Shown: piece after piece, positions 53,351 through 62,093 of the stretch
Layout of the letters: each line of letters opens with the position of its first letter
Position numbering within the stretch: the stretch's first letter is position 1
DNA from: CALNYZ01 sp942490945
GTDB taxonomy: Bacteria; Pseudomonadota; Gammaproteobacteria; UBA6429; Thiohalophilaceae
DNA length: 64,000 nt
Assembly: GCA_942490945.1 (NCBI GenBank)
Contig: CALNYZ010000018.1
Span: 124,001-188,000, forward strand
Direction of reading: 5' to 3'
The notes under the pieces: model-generated
Told to the model about the DNA's origin: nothing
The model's input: only the letters and a program-made list of their open reading frames with translations
The model's database searches: none
Translations under genes and position numbers: made by a program

Positions 53351-54144
53351 AGCAGGGTGTGTATATTCAAAATATTAGTGTGTTGGGTCCGGGCATAAAC
53401 AGCTGGCAACAACTGCAGTTAATAGTACAGGGCAAAGCCGAACATGCGCTAACGCCAATTGATAAACTGGCGCCAAATATATTGCCCGCCAATGAACGAC
53501 GTCGCACCACGCAATTTATTAAACTGGCATTGTATGTCGCAGAACAGGCCTGTCTGTATAAGGAAGAAGCGAAAACTTATGCCAGTGTCTTTGCCGCGTC
53601 TGACGGGGATTATGAAATACTGGATAAAAATACCCATGCATTAACCTTGCCTGGCCACCCGGTATCACCGACGTTTTTTCATAACTCGGTACACAATGCG
53701 GCATCGGGTTACTGGGCCATTGCAGCCAAGGCACAGGCATTTTCCACCAGTCTGTCTGCCGGTAGTGCGACCTTCAGCGCAGGCTTGCTCGAGGCGCTAA
53801 CGTTTTGTACGGTGGAAGCACAGCCTGTATTGTATGTTGCCTATGACTATCCGCCGTATAATATTTTATCCAGCGTGCGTAATGTACAGTATCCATTCGC
53901 TGTCGGCATGGTGATGCAGCCAGTGCAAGATAATGACTCGATCTCGAATCTGCAATTATTTGAAAGTAAAACGGATACTGAAACCGGCATGGACTTACCC
54001 ACAATGGAAGCGCTCCGCCGCGATAACCCGGTTGCGTATGCACTACCATTATTGCAAGCCATCGCACGAAACGCACGAACTACATGCAGTATACCCGCAG
54101 TGAATAACACCCTGCTGAATGTAGAGGTCACGCCTTGTCAATAG
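53347..54144 (+). CDS. Short ketosynthase-like protein without active Cys (chain-length-factor-like)
   Basis: A 265-residue protein resembling the N-terminal half of a beta-ketoacyl synthase. At the expected nucleophile position the text reads STSLSAGSATFSAG, with no cysteine, and the C-terminal His-containing half is missing. In aryl-polyene type II systems such a protein forms a dimer with the active KS. It overlaps the KS gene by four bases and the dehydratase by ten. Confidence 0.82.
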   Translation: MKQGVYIQNISVLGPGINSWQQLQLIVQGKAEHALTPIDKLAPNILPANERRRTTQFIKLALYVAEQACLYKEEAKTYASVFAASDGDYEILDKNTHALTLPGHPVSPTFFHNSVHNAASGYWAIAAKAQAFSTSLSAGSATFSAGLLEALTFCTVEAQPVLYVAYDYPPYNILSSVRNVQYPFAVGMVMQPVQDNDSISNLQLFESKTDTETGMDLPTMEALRRDNPVAYALPLLQAIARNARTTCSIPAVNNTLLNVEVTPCQ

Positions 54145-54593
54145 TATCCGGTAGTGCGCTGTGTAATCTGATTCCACATAGCGGTAGTATGTGCCTGCTG
54201 GATGATGTAACAGAATACGATGAAGAGAACATTGTGTGCACAACCCGTACTCACCGCAATAAAAATAACCCGTTGCGAAACAATAATCGACTGGATGCAA
54301 TAAACCTGATTGAATACGGCGCACAGGCAATGGCGGTTCACGGCGGCTTGATGGCAACGCAGCAGCAGCAAATAATCAGCGCGGGTTATCTGGCGGCGGT
54401 ACGCAATGTGAAACTGGCAGTCGAGTATATTGACGATATCGAGACAACTTTAATAGTTAAGGCAAAACGATTAATGGCAGGGAACGGCAGCATGGTGTAT
54501 GAATTTGAAATATCGGCAAATGACGCGGTCATCGCCAGCGGCAGGTTGACTGTCGTTGCGATCAAGGATAATCACACGGGAGCAGCATCATGA
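54135..54593 (+). CDS. 3-hydroxyacyl-ACP dehydratase (ApeP-like hotdog)
   Basis: A 152-residue hotdog protein. His15 in LIPHSGSMCLLDDV and Glu57 in LIEYGAQAMAVHGG give the catalytic pair seen in ApeP-like dehydratases. The start is a TTG at 54135 within the previous gene. It probably acts together with the 96-residue dehydratase at 48008. It overlaps the ketoreductase gene by four bases. Confidence 0.85.
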   Translation: MSIVSGSALCNLIPHSGSMCLLDDVTEYDEENIVCTTRTHRNKNNPLRNNNRLDAINLIEYGAQAMAVHGGLMATQQQQIISAGYLAAVRNVKLAVEYIDDIETTLIVKAKRLMAGNGSMVYEFEISANDAVIASGRLTVVAIKDNHTGAAS

Positions 54594-55309
54594 AACGTGC
54601 TCTGGTCACCGGTGGTAGCGGCGACATTGGTGCGGCAATTTGTTTGCGACTCGCGCGTGAAGGAATTTTTGTCTATGTGCATGCCAACTCACGTATAGAG
54701 CGCGCACAACAAGTCGTTGACGAAATCAAACGTCACAACGGTCAGGCCGAAGCGGTAAGCTTTGATGTGACCGATACAGAAAAAACAAAAGCTGCGCTGG
54801 AAAAATTAATATTACAAGGCGCCATTCAAATCGTAGTGAATAATGCCGGCATGCATGATGATGCCATCATGGCCGGAATGAAAGCTGCGCAATGGCAAAA
54901 AGTGATTGATACCAATCTTAACGGTTTTTTTAATGTCACCCAGCCATTACTCATGCCGATGATGAAAACTCGTTGGGGTCGGATCGTCAGTATGTCTTCG
55001 ATTGCAGGCGTCATGGGCAACCGCGGTCAGGCAAACTATGCCGCCGCCAAGGCCGGGTTGCATGGGGCCAGCAAATCGCTGGCGACAGAAATGGCCTCAC
55101 GCGGTATTACTGTCAATGTGGTTGCACCGGGCGTTGTTGCAGGCAATATGACGGCAAAGGTATTTGATGATGACACGATCAAAAAAATCGTGCCCATGCA
55201 GCGCGCTGCCAGAACAGATGAAATCGCCGCGCTGGTAAATTTTTTGGTATCAGATGAAGCGGGTTATATTACCGGTCAGGTGATTAATATAAATGGTGGC
55301 ATGGCCTAG
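54590..55309 (+). CDS. 3-ketoacyl-ACP reductase (FabG-like)
   Basis: A short-chain dehydrogenase of 239 residues that reduces the beta-keto intermediate with NADPH. GGSGDIGAAIC is the cofactor loop. NNAGMHDD, the catalytic Ser in SMSSIAG and Y-x3-K (YAAAKAG) are intact. It ends the rightward operon; the next genes converge from the other strand, 19 bases away. Confidence 0.93.
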   Translation: MKRALVTGGSGDIGAAICLRLAREGIFVYVHANSRIERAQQVVDEIKRHNGQAEAVSFDVTDTEKTKAALEKLILQGAIQIVVNNAGMHDDAIMAGMKAAQWQKVIDTNLNGFFNVTQPLLMPMMKTRWGRIVSMSSIAGVMGNRGQANYAAAKAGLHGASKSLATEMASRGITVNVVAPGVVAGNMTAKVFDDDTIKKIVPMQRAARTDEIAALVNFLVSDEAGYITGQVININGGMA

Positions 55310-55328
55310 AAGGTAACAGATGCAAGAC

Positions 55329-55994
55329 TCAGGTAATTCGATCGAGCATGTGTCGAATGCCGGTGATATGCGAAAATGCCTTGCCCACATAGTACCAGTG
55401 AATATATAACGACTCCAACACCAGCCTTAAAAATGTTTTCATGTTTGTTGGCAGTTTATCCTCGGCAGCACAGAGATAATGCTTGATGTGAAACCCTTTT
55501 GCCAAAACATGTACGCGCGGCAAATGAAAACGATTGCTGATAAATACTGGCAGTAACTGTTGGTCGCTGAGGAGTTTTCGCGCGCATTTTAAATTATCCA
55601 GCGTGTGTTGCGATTTGTCTTCCAGCGTAATGCGCTCTGCAGCAATACCTGCCTTCAGCAATACCTGCCTGCCTGCTTCTGCTTCCGAGATGGTTGCACC
55701 GGCGGTCAAACCGCCCACTACAAGAATGTTTAGTTCGGGTTGTTGTTGCAAACAATGTATTGCACGCTGAATACGTTGCATGTACAGGGTATTCGGATGA
55801 TTATTTTCGAGCTGCATGCCGAGCAGTAATAACCATTGATCCGCCTGGCCTGTCTGACCTGTCTGATCAGGCGGGCAGGATGTCGCGGCATCACGCGCCA
55901 GCTTCAGACAGTAGAGTAAACTCCAAAAAAACTCACCCCGAATGTCAGTGCCATAACCAGAAATGACAATAGCAGCATCGCAACACCGTCCCAA
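55329..55994 (-). CDS. YdcF-like (DUF218) protein
   Basis: A DUF218 protein with the core strand WLLLLGMQLENN, ILVVGGLTAGATISEAEAGR and the EDKSQHTLDNLKCARKLL helix, ending in the region HLPRVHVLAKG. The longest start is a TTG at 55994, which puts 91 bases inside the GT2 gene; an internal start near the GT2 stop cannot be excluded. There is no clear membrane helix at the N-terminus. YdcF-like proteins are linked to cell-envelope metabolism. It may be translated in a coupled way with the GT2. Confidence 0.7.
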   Translation of the reverse strand: MGRCCDAAIVISGYGTDIRGEFFWSLLYCLKLARDAATSCPPDQTGQTGQADQWLLLLGMQLENNHPNTLYMQRIQRAIHCLQQQPELNILVVGGLTAGATISEAEAGRQVLLKAGIAAERITLEDKSQHTLDNLKCARKLLSDQQLLPVFISNRFHLPRVHVLAKGFHIKHYLCAAEDKLPTNMKTFLRLVLESLYIHWYYVGKAFSHITGIRHMLDRIT

Positions 55995-56752
55995 CCGATA
56001 CTGCTAAAGGGTTTTAATCGCGTCAGGATGAAGGGTCGGAAAGCCGAGCGATACAAACCCGGCAAAAACATGCCACGTGTGAACAGGGACCAGGCTACCA
56101 TGCGTGTTATCAGGACTATATCCATGACAGAACGAAAATGACTGGGACGTGCATTGACAGCATAAACTGCCGCGATTTTTACCGGATGACTCTTAAAGCC
56201 AAGTTGCGCGGCCTTGATAATGACTTCACTTTCAAACACAAAACTTTTATCACGCGTAGTGGTTATTTTTAGTTGTTTGATCAGACTGGCCGGATAAAGT
56301 CGAAACCCGGACTGGCTATCGGTGATCGGGTATCCTGCTGCCCAGGCAATCCAGAAATTGGCAATTTTATTTGCATAATAACGCTTGGGTGGTATGTCGG
56401 ATTTTTTTGCCAGTCGTGAGCCAATGATAATACTGTTCGGATGTACTTCTGCCTGTGAAAGAATCCGCGGAATATCTTCCGGACTGTGCTGACCATCACC
56501 ATCGAGGGTTACGACCGCATCCACGCCCATTTTCATGGCTGCCTGCATGCCGTCCCACAAGGATTGCGCTTTTCCTGCATTGCTGGTGTGTTTGATCAAG
56601 GTTATATCGAAATGCGAAATGCGCGCAGCAGTATCATCACGCGAGCCATCATCTACCACAATGACATTGCTGGACTGCGTGAGAGCACGACGCACCACAT
56701 CCTCAATCGTAGCGGCTTCATTGTAGGCGGGGATAACAATTGCGTAATTCAT
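55904..56752 (-). CDS. Family 2 glycosyltransferase
   Basis: A 282-residue GT-A transferase. IVIPAYNEAATIEDVV opens the fold, VVDDGSRDDT is the nucleotide site, TLDGDGQHSPEDIP has the metal-binding DxD, and SQSGFRLY is a later active-site loop. One or two hydrophobic helices at the C-terminus (about residues 255-280) anchor it. Related enzymes use polyprenyl or lipid acceptors. Near an aryl-polyene cluster it may add a sugar to the pigment lipid, the role inferred for the GT part of Xanthomonas XanK. Confidence 0.87.
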   Translation of the reverse strand: MNYAIVIPAYNEAATIEDVVRRALTQSSNVIVVDDGSRDDTAARISHFDITLIKHTSNAGKAQSLWDGMQAAMKMGVDAVVTLDGDGQHSPEDIPRILSQAEVHPNSIIIGSRLAKKSDIPPKRYYANKIANFWIAWAAGYPITDSQSGFRLYPASLIKQLKITTTRDKSFVFESEVIIKAAQLGFKSHPVKIAAVYAVNARPSHFRSVMDIVLITRMVAWSLFTRGMFLPGLYRSAFRPFILTRLKPFSSIGWDGVAMLLLSFLVMALTFGVSFFGVYSTV

Positions 56753-56899
56753 AATGTAAGTTATTGATTATTCAATAGTGACTAGTTTTTTGCCATTATA
56801 TCCTAGTTTTATGGCTGTAAACGGAAAGTTGTTTGCAATCAAATCAGGCATTATGATGTCAGCTTCGGAAGGTGGAACTAAATGTATAGAGGGAGCAAT

Positions 56900-57289
56900 A
56901 TGAACATTAAAAAATTATCAGTCGTTACACTTATCGCATTGGCCGTCATTATCACTGGCTGTCGTAGTCAACCCGTTCGTGATGTGATTGATGCACCTGT
57001 TGCCGCATCAGGTAAACAAACACTGGCGGATGTGGGCAAGGCAATTAAACAGGCCGGGGCATCACTTGGATGGGGTATGCGTGAAATCAAGCCAGGCCAC
57101 ATAACAGGTACCATTTATTTGCGCAAACACATGGCAAAAGTGGATGTTAAATACACTACCAAGACTTATAATATTACCTATAAGGATAGTGCAGAGCTGG
57201 ATTACGACGGTACCAATATTCATAGCAATTACAATGGTTGGATCACGAATCTGGATCGACGTATACAATCAACATTAAGTGGTTTGTAA
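56900..57289 (+). CDS. Small lipoprotein, unknown function
   Basis: A 129-residue protein with a lipoprotein leader ending in VIITGC. The mature part has a GKAIKQAGASLGWGMREI helix and a beta-rich half with NITYKDSAELDY and HSNYNGWITNLDRRI. The frame is open from 56882; GGGAG before the ATG at 56900 fits as ribosome site. Similar unnamed lipoproteins are common in gammaproteobacteria. It is divergent from the GT2 gene and followed by a terminator. Confidence 0.82.
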   Translation: MNIKKLSVVTLIALAVIITGCRSQPVRDVIDAPVAASGKQTLADVGKAIKQAGASLGWGMREIKPGHITGTIYLRKHMAKVDVKYTTKTYNITYKDSAELDYDGTNIHSNYNGWITNLDRRIQSTLSGL

Positions 57290-57310
57290 CGAACAGAGAA
57301 GAAGCCTTAG

Positions 57311-57341
57311 AAAAAAGCCCGGAATATTTCCGGGCTTTTTT
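57311..57341. terminator. Bidirectional terminator
   Basis: A long perfect stem (A-run, GCCCGGAA paired with TTCCGGGC, T-run) with a three-base loop between the lipoprotein gene and the convergent TPR gene. Confidence 0.92.
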
Positions 57342-57670
57342 TATTTATCCTGTTGCGTTTTTAGTATTCGGCGTAAAAAAACCTGCATTTCCTTCGCGGC
57401 CTGTTTGTCGCCGCGCGTCTCGGCGATATCAATGCCTGATTGATATGTTGTAATTGCCGCATCGAGCTCGCCGAGTTCAACCAGGGTCTTGCCCAGAATT
57501 TTCCAGGCTGCGGAATTATTTTTATCCTGCAAGGTCGCTTCGGTGAGATGTTCGCGTGCCCTGGCATAATTTTTTTCATTAAAATACGCCTGACCCAGAC
57601 CAAAGCGTAACAAGGCGTTATCCTGACCCTTGGCCAGCATCGCTTCAAGATTATCAATCAGTGCGGACAT
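57341..57670 (-). CDS. Tetratricopeptide-repeat protein
   Basis: A 109-residue cytoplasmic protein made of about two to three TPR units, for example ALLRFGLGQAYFNEKNYARA and AAWKILGKTLVELGELDAAI. The start is the ATG at 57670, since longer starts would run into trkH. It is ten bases downstream of trkH on the same strand. A scaffold role is likely; partner unknown. Confidence 0.82.
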   Translation of the reverse strand: MSALIDNLEAMLAKGQDNALLRFGLGQAYFNEKNYARAREHLTEATLQDKNNSAAWKILGKTLVELGELDAAITTYQSGIDIAETRGDKQAAKEMQVFLRRILKTQQDK

Positions 57671-57680
57671 GCAACAGAAC

Positions 57681-59135
57681 CTAGCGACGCCAGAATGTGG
57701 GGGTGAACAGTACCAGCAGGGTAAAAATTTCCAGGCGACCCAGTACCATGGCAAAACATAGAATCCATTTTACCGGATCAGACATGCTGGCGTAGTTGGC
57801 GCCAACTTCATTCAGGCCGGGACCAAGATTATTGATGCAGGCGGCGACGGCGGAAAAGGCCGTCACCTGATCCAGACCCAGTAACATTAACAACAACAGC
57901 AGTACGCTAAAGATGCCGACATAGGCGGAAAAAAATCCCCACACGGATTCAATGACGCGTGGCGAAACCGGTTTATTGCCAACCTTGATAGGTATAATGG
58001 CATTGGGGTGTATGACGCGTTTGACTTCACGAAGCCCCTGCTTGATTAACAACACAAAACGAATCACTTTCATCCCGCCACCCGTGGACCCGGCGCAACC
58101 ACCGACAAAGCTGATGAACAGTAACATAACCGGTAAAAAGCCCGGCCACGTATGATATTGATGTGTCGTGAATCCGGTTGTAGTACCAATTGAAACAACC
58201 TGAAACACACTATGTAAAATAGTACGACCGGTTGAGACGAAGGTCTGGTTGTAATACAGGTAGACTGTCGAGATGATGGCAATAAAAAACAACATTGTCA
58301 GATAGGCTTTAAACTCCGAGTCCATCCAGTAAATTTTTATATTGCGCCGCCGCCATGCCGTAAAGTGCAGTGCAAAGTTGACACCGGATAACAACATAAA
58401 CACGATGGCAATAATTTCGATGAGTGGTTTATCGATATAATATCCCATGCTGGCATCGTGCGTGGAAAAACCACCGATCGCCACGGTTGAAAAACTGTGA
58501 CCGATTGCGTCGAACGGTGTCATGCCCGCGTACCAGTACGCGAGCGCACAGGCAACTGTTAGTGTCAGGTAGATATACCATAGTGCCTTGGCTGTTTCGG
58601 TAATGCGTGGTGTCAGCTTGGAATCTTTCATCGGCCCCGGTGTTTCGGCGCGATACAACTGCATACCACCGATGCCGAGCATTGGCATGATAGCTACGGC
58701 CAGTACAATAATACCCATACCACCTAGCCACTGCAGTTGTTGCCGATAATACAGTATCGATTTGGGCAAGTAATCGATGCCTGTGATCACGGTGCCACCA
58801 GTGGTGGTTAATCCGGAAATGGACTCGAAAATAGCATCGGTAATGCTCAGTGTGTGATTGGAAGACCAGGCCAGCGGCAAGGCACCGACCAGTCCGAGTA
58901 CGCCCCAGAACAATACGACAACAATAAAACCGTCACGCAGACGTAATTCGGATTTGGAACGCGACACCGGCAGCCATACCAACAGACCGGAAACGATGGT
59001 AACAATGAAGGCGTAAAAAAATGGTGTGAAGGTATTATCGTTGTAATAGATAGATACCAACATGGGTGGCACAAGCGTAAAGCTGAAAATTGTCAGCAGT
59101 AATCCGGTAATACGTTGTATCGCAAAAAATTGCAT
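57681..59135 (-). CDS. trkH: Trk potassium uptake protein, membrane subunit
   Basis: A 484-residue inner-membrane K+ channel-like subunit. The four selectivity-filter loops are visible: GLTTTGGTVI, VAIGGFSTHDAS, SIGTTTGFTT and NNLGPGLNEVG. About ten membrane helices surround them. It acts with TrkA, whose gene is immediately upstream on the same strand (21 bases). It takes up potassium driven by membrane potential and gated by nucleotides. Confidence 0.95.
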   Translation of the reverse strand: MQFFAIQRITGLLLTIFSFTLVPPMLVSIYYNDNTFTPFFYAFIVTIVSGLLVWLPVSRSKSELRLRDGFIVVVLFWGVLGLVGALPLAWSSNHTLSITDAIFESISGLTTTGGTVITGIDYLPKSILYYRQQLQWLGGMGIIVLAVAIMPMLGIGGMQLYRAETPGPMKDSKLTPRITETAKALWYIYLTLTVACALAYWYAGMTPFDAIGHSFSTVAIGGFSTHDASMGYYIDKPLIEIIAIVFMLLSGVNFALHFTAWRRRNIKIYWMDSEFKAYLTMLFFIAIISTVYLYYNQTFVSTGRTILHSVFQVVSIGTTTGFTTHQYHTWPGFLPVMLLFISFVGGCAGSTGGGMKVIRFVLLIKQGLREVKRVIHPNAIIPIKVGNKPVSPRVIESVWGFFSAYVGIFSVLLLLLMLLGLDQVTAFSAVAACINNLGPGLNEVGANYASMSDPVKWILCFAMVLGRLEIFTLLVLFTPTFWRR

Positions 59136-59156
59136 GGGTCTAATCTGCTATCAGGA

Positions 59157-60530
59157 TTATATAAATGTGATACCGACCTGGAACAGGCGTTCCACTTCCG
59201 GAATAAATTTCTTGTCGACCAGAAATAATACCACGTGGTCTTCAGATTGAATCACGGTATCATGATGTGCAATCACGACTTCGGTATCGCGTACCACCGC
59301 GCCGATTGTCGTACCCGGCGGCAGTTTCAGCTCTTCAATACGACGACCCACAACTTTCGAATTTGATTGTTCGCCATGCGCAACCGCTTCGATTGCTTCG
59401 GCTGCGCCGCGGCGTAACGAATGTACTTTTACCACATCACCACGACGTATGTGCGTAAGCAGGGATCCAATCGTGGCGTGCTGGGGTGAAATGGCGATAT
59501 CGATTTCGCCACTTTCAATCAGGTCAACATAGGCGGCGCGGTTGATAAGGCTCATTACCTTGCGTGCCCCCATACGCTTTGCCAGCATGGACGACAATAT
59601 ATTTGCCTCGTCATCATTAGTGAGGGCACAGAATACATCCACCTTGTCGATGTTTTCCTCGATCAGCAGTTCCTGGTCGGAAGCATCACCAAGTAGCACG
59701 ATGGTGTTGTCCAGTTCTTCAGAAATTTGTTTGGCGCGAATAGGGTTATGATCAATGAGTTTGACCTGGTAATCTTTTTCCAGCCGCGCAGCGACGCGTT
59801 TGCCAATGTTACCGCCACCGGTAATCATGATGCGCTTGTAGGGCTTGTCGACGCGGCGTAGCTCGCTCATGACGCGGCGAATGTTTTTCTTGGCGGCAAT
59901 AAAGAACACTTCATCATCTGCTTCGATAACGGTATGGCCTTCCGGAATGATGGCGTGTCCACGACGATAGATGGCTGCCACACGTGTTTCGATGCCGGGC
60001 ATATGATCGCGAATGGTTTTTAATTCGTTGCCGACCAGCGGTCCACCATAATAGGCTTTCACCGCGACCAGCTGCACCAGGCCATCGGCAAAATCGAGCA
60101 CCTGCAGTGCGCCAGGGTATTCGATCAGGCTATATATATAGTTGGTAATAAGCTCTTCGGGTGAAATGATCACATCGATTGGCATGGCGTCCTGGGCAAA
60201 CAGTTTTGGTTGCGAAAGATATTCAAGCGCCCGGATACGTGCAATTTTGGTCGGGGTATGGAACAGGGTATAGGCAACCTGACACGCGACCATGTTGGTT
60301 TCGTCGCTGTCGGTGACGGCGATAAGCATGTCAGCATCTTCGGCACCGGCAGCACGTAAAACGCTCGGGTGAGAAGCGACTCCGATGACAGCACGTATAT
60401 CGAGCCTGTCCTGCAACGCACGCAGCACGAGCTCGTTATTATCGATCAAGGTAATGTCATTTGCTTCACTGGCAAGATTTTCTGCCAGCGAACTGCCGAC
60501 CTGGCCTGCGCCCAGGATAATAATTTTCAT
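59157..60530 (-). CDS. trkA: Trk potassium uptake regulatory subunit
   Basis: A 457-residue cytoplasmic NAD-binding regulator. Two RCK units are seen: the first Rossmann domain from IILGAGQVGSSLAENL, the second from ITGGGNIGKRVAARLEKD. Each is followed by an RCK-C domain (about residues 140-220 and 370-450). It forms a tetramer below TrkH and opens it in response to ATP/NAD(H). It is downstream of ntrX by 93 bases, a conserved arrangement. Confidence 0.95.
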   Translation of the reverse strand: MKIIILGAGQVGSSLAENLASEANDITLIDNNELVLRALQDRLDIRAVIGVASHPSVLRAAGAEDADMLIAVTDSDETNMVACQVAYTLFHTPTKIARIRALEYLSQPKLFAQDAMPIDVIISPEELITNYIYSLIEYPGALQVLDFADGLVQLVAVKAYYGGPLVGNELKTIRDHMPGIETRVAAIYRRGHAIIPEGHTVIEADDEVFFIAAKKNIRRVMSELRRVDKPYKRIMITGGGNIGKRVAARLEKDYQVKLIDHNPIRAKQISEELDNTIVLLGDASDQELLIEENIDKVDVFCALTNDDEANILSSMLAKRMGARKVMSLINRAAYVDLIESGEIDIAISPQHATIGSLLTHIRRGDVVKVHSLRRGAAEAIEAVAHGEQSNSKVVGRRIEELKLPPGTTIGAVVRDTEVVIAHHDTVIQSEDHVVLFLVDKKFIPEVERLFQVGITFI

Positions 60531-60623
60531 GTAGTTTGTTGTGTCACGTTTTTGTTGAAATTCGACAAAGTTATTGTAAGTGAGTTATATGCTACGTCCA
60601 GTCTTTAAAGCGTTATCTTGTCA

Positions 60624-62093
60624 TTAATCAGGCAAATTCTTTGGATCAATATCCAGTGAACGTAGTTTACGATACAAATGCGTACGTTCCAGCCCCACGG
60701 CCAGAGCAGCCTTGCCGACGCTGCCTTCTACTTTTTGCAACTGGTGTAACAGATAGGCTTTTTCAAACTGTTCACGCGCTTCTCGCAGCGGCATGTCAAG
60801 ATCGATCATGGTATTGCCAGAAGCTGTGGTAGCGCCGTGTGACCTTGCCAGGTGAGATTCAATTTCTTCCATGCCAATTTCAATCCCGGAGCCGATAATC
60901 AGCAAGCGCTGTACCAGATTCATCAGCTCGCGCAGGTTTCCCGGCCAGTGGTAGTTACGCAAACAGTTCTGCACGGCCATGGAAAATTTTCGGTACGGCA
61001 GGTTCTCCTGTTCCACGTATAGATTAGTGTAGTACTGGAGCAATTCCGGTACATCTTCGTGATGCTCGCGTAACGGCGGGATACGAACGGGTACCACGTT
61101 TAGCTGATAGTACAGATCCTTGCGAAAACTGCCGTCGGCAACAAGTTGCTCCAGATTACGATTGGTTGCGGCAATGATGCGTACATGAATGTTTATCTGA
61201 TCAGAGCCGTTTACGCGCTGAAATGAACGCTTTTGTAGTGCGGACAGAAATTTGGCCTGGGTTGACAGATCCATGTCACCGATGTCGTGCAAGTATAGTG
61301 TACCGCCACTGGCCTGCTCGATAATGCCGTATTGAATCTTGCCATTTGTTTCAGTGCCAAACAGATCTTCCGCCGAGCGCGCCGGTTCAAGCGTGGCAAC
61401 ATTGATGTCAATGAACGGACGGTCGGCGCGATCACTCTGGTTGTGCAAATAACGCGCGACCACATCCAGTTCAGTGCCGGGTTCACCATTCATTAAAATC
61501 CATGTGTCATGTTCGGCGATACGTTTTACCTGTTCGCGCAGGCGTTGCATGGTGGCACTACGCCCGATGGGCTCGATATTGCTCTGACCGCGTCGCTTCA
61601 GGCCGACGTTTTCGCGCTGCAGCTTATCGGCTTCGAGTGCATGTTCGACAGTCAGCAGCAGTTTCGCCAGTGACAAGGGTTTTTCGATAAAGTCATAGGC
61701 ACCCAGACGTGTGGCTTCCACGGCGGTTTCGACTGTGCCATGCCCCGACATCATAATAACCGGGATGGGCAATTTGCCGTCCTGCGACCATTCCTTGAGT
61801 ATGGTGATGCCGTCCACGTCCGGCATCCAGATATCGAGCAGTACAAGATCGGGTCGGCGCGCACGCTGTGCTTCGCGTGCCTCGCTGCCGTTTTGCGCGA
61901 CATTTACTTCATAACCCTCGTCCTGCAGAATCTCCTGCAACAGATTGCGAATGTCCGGTTCGTCATCCACCACCAGGATATAGGGTGCCGCATGGTGGCG
62001 AGAAGGCGTGGTGACACTAAATTCTTCTGCGGAGGAATTAACCTCGTCTGGTTTACTGTAATCGGGACGGTCTTCAGGCTGCATGGCTGTCAT
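60624..62093 (-). CDS. ntrX: NtrX-like response regulator with degenerate AAA+ domain
   Basis: A response regulator of about 489 residues: receiver domain (VVDDEPDIRN, phospho-Asp in VLLDIWMPD, KPLS), a central sigma-54-activator-type AAA+ domain, and a Fis-like helix-turn-helix (KAALAVGLERTHLYRKLRSL). The Walker A reads GEPGTELDVVAR, without the usual GTGKE and its lysine. The GAFTGA loop is replaced by NGKIQYG, and the Walker B DE is HD. It therefore probably cannot activate sigma-54 polymerase by ATP hydrolysis. The ATG at 62093 overlaps the ntrY end; 62129 or 62084 are possible too. Confidence 0.88.
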   Translation of the reverse strand: MTAMQPEDRPDYSKPDEVNSSAEEFSVTTPSRHHAAPYILVVDDEPDIRNLLQEILQDEGYEVNVAQNGSEAREAQRARRPDLVLLDIWMPDVDGITILKEWSQDGKLPIPVIMMSGHGTVETAVEATRLGAYDFIEKPLSLAKLLLTVEHALEADKLQRENVGLKRRGQSNIEPIGRSATMQRLREQVKRIAEHDTWILMNGEPGTELDVVARYLHNQSDRADRPFIDINVATLEPARSAEDLFGTETNGKIQYGIIEQASGGTLYLHDIGDMDLSTQAKFLSALQKRSFQRVNGSDQINIHVRIIAATNRNLEQLVADGSFRKDLYYQLNVVPVRIPPLREHHEDVPELLQYYTNLYVEQENLPYRKFSMAVQNCLRNYHWPGNLRELMNLVQRLLIIGSGIEIGMEEIESHLARSHGATTASGNTMIDLDMPLREAREQFEKAYLLHQLQKVEGSVGKAALAVGLERTHLYRKLRSLDIDPKNLPD

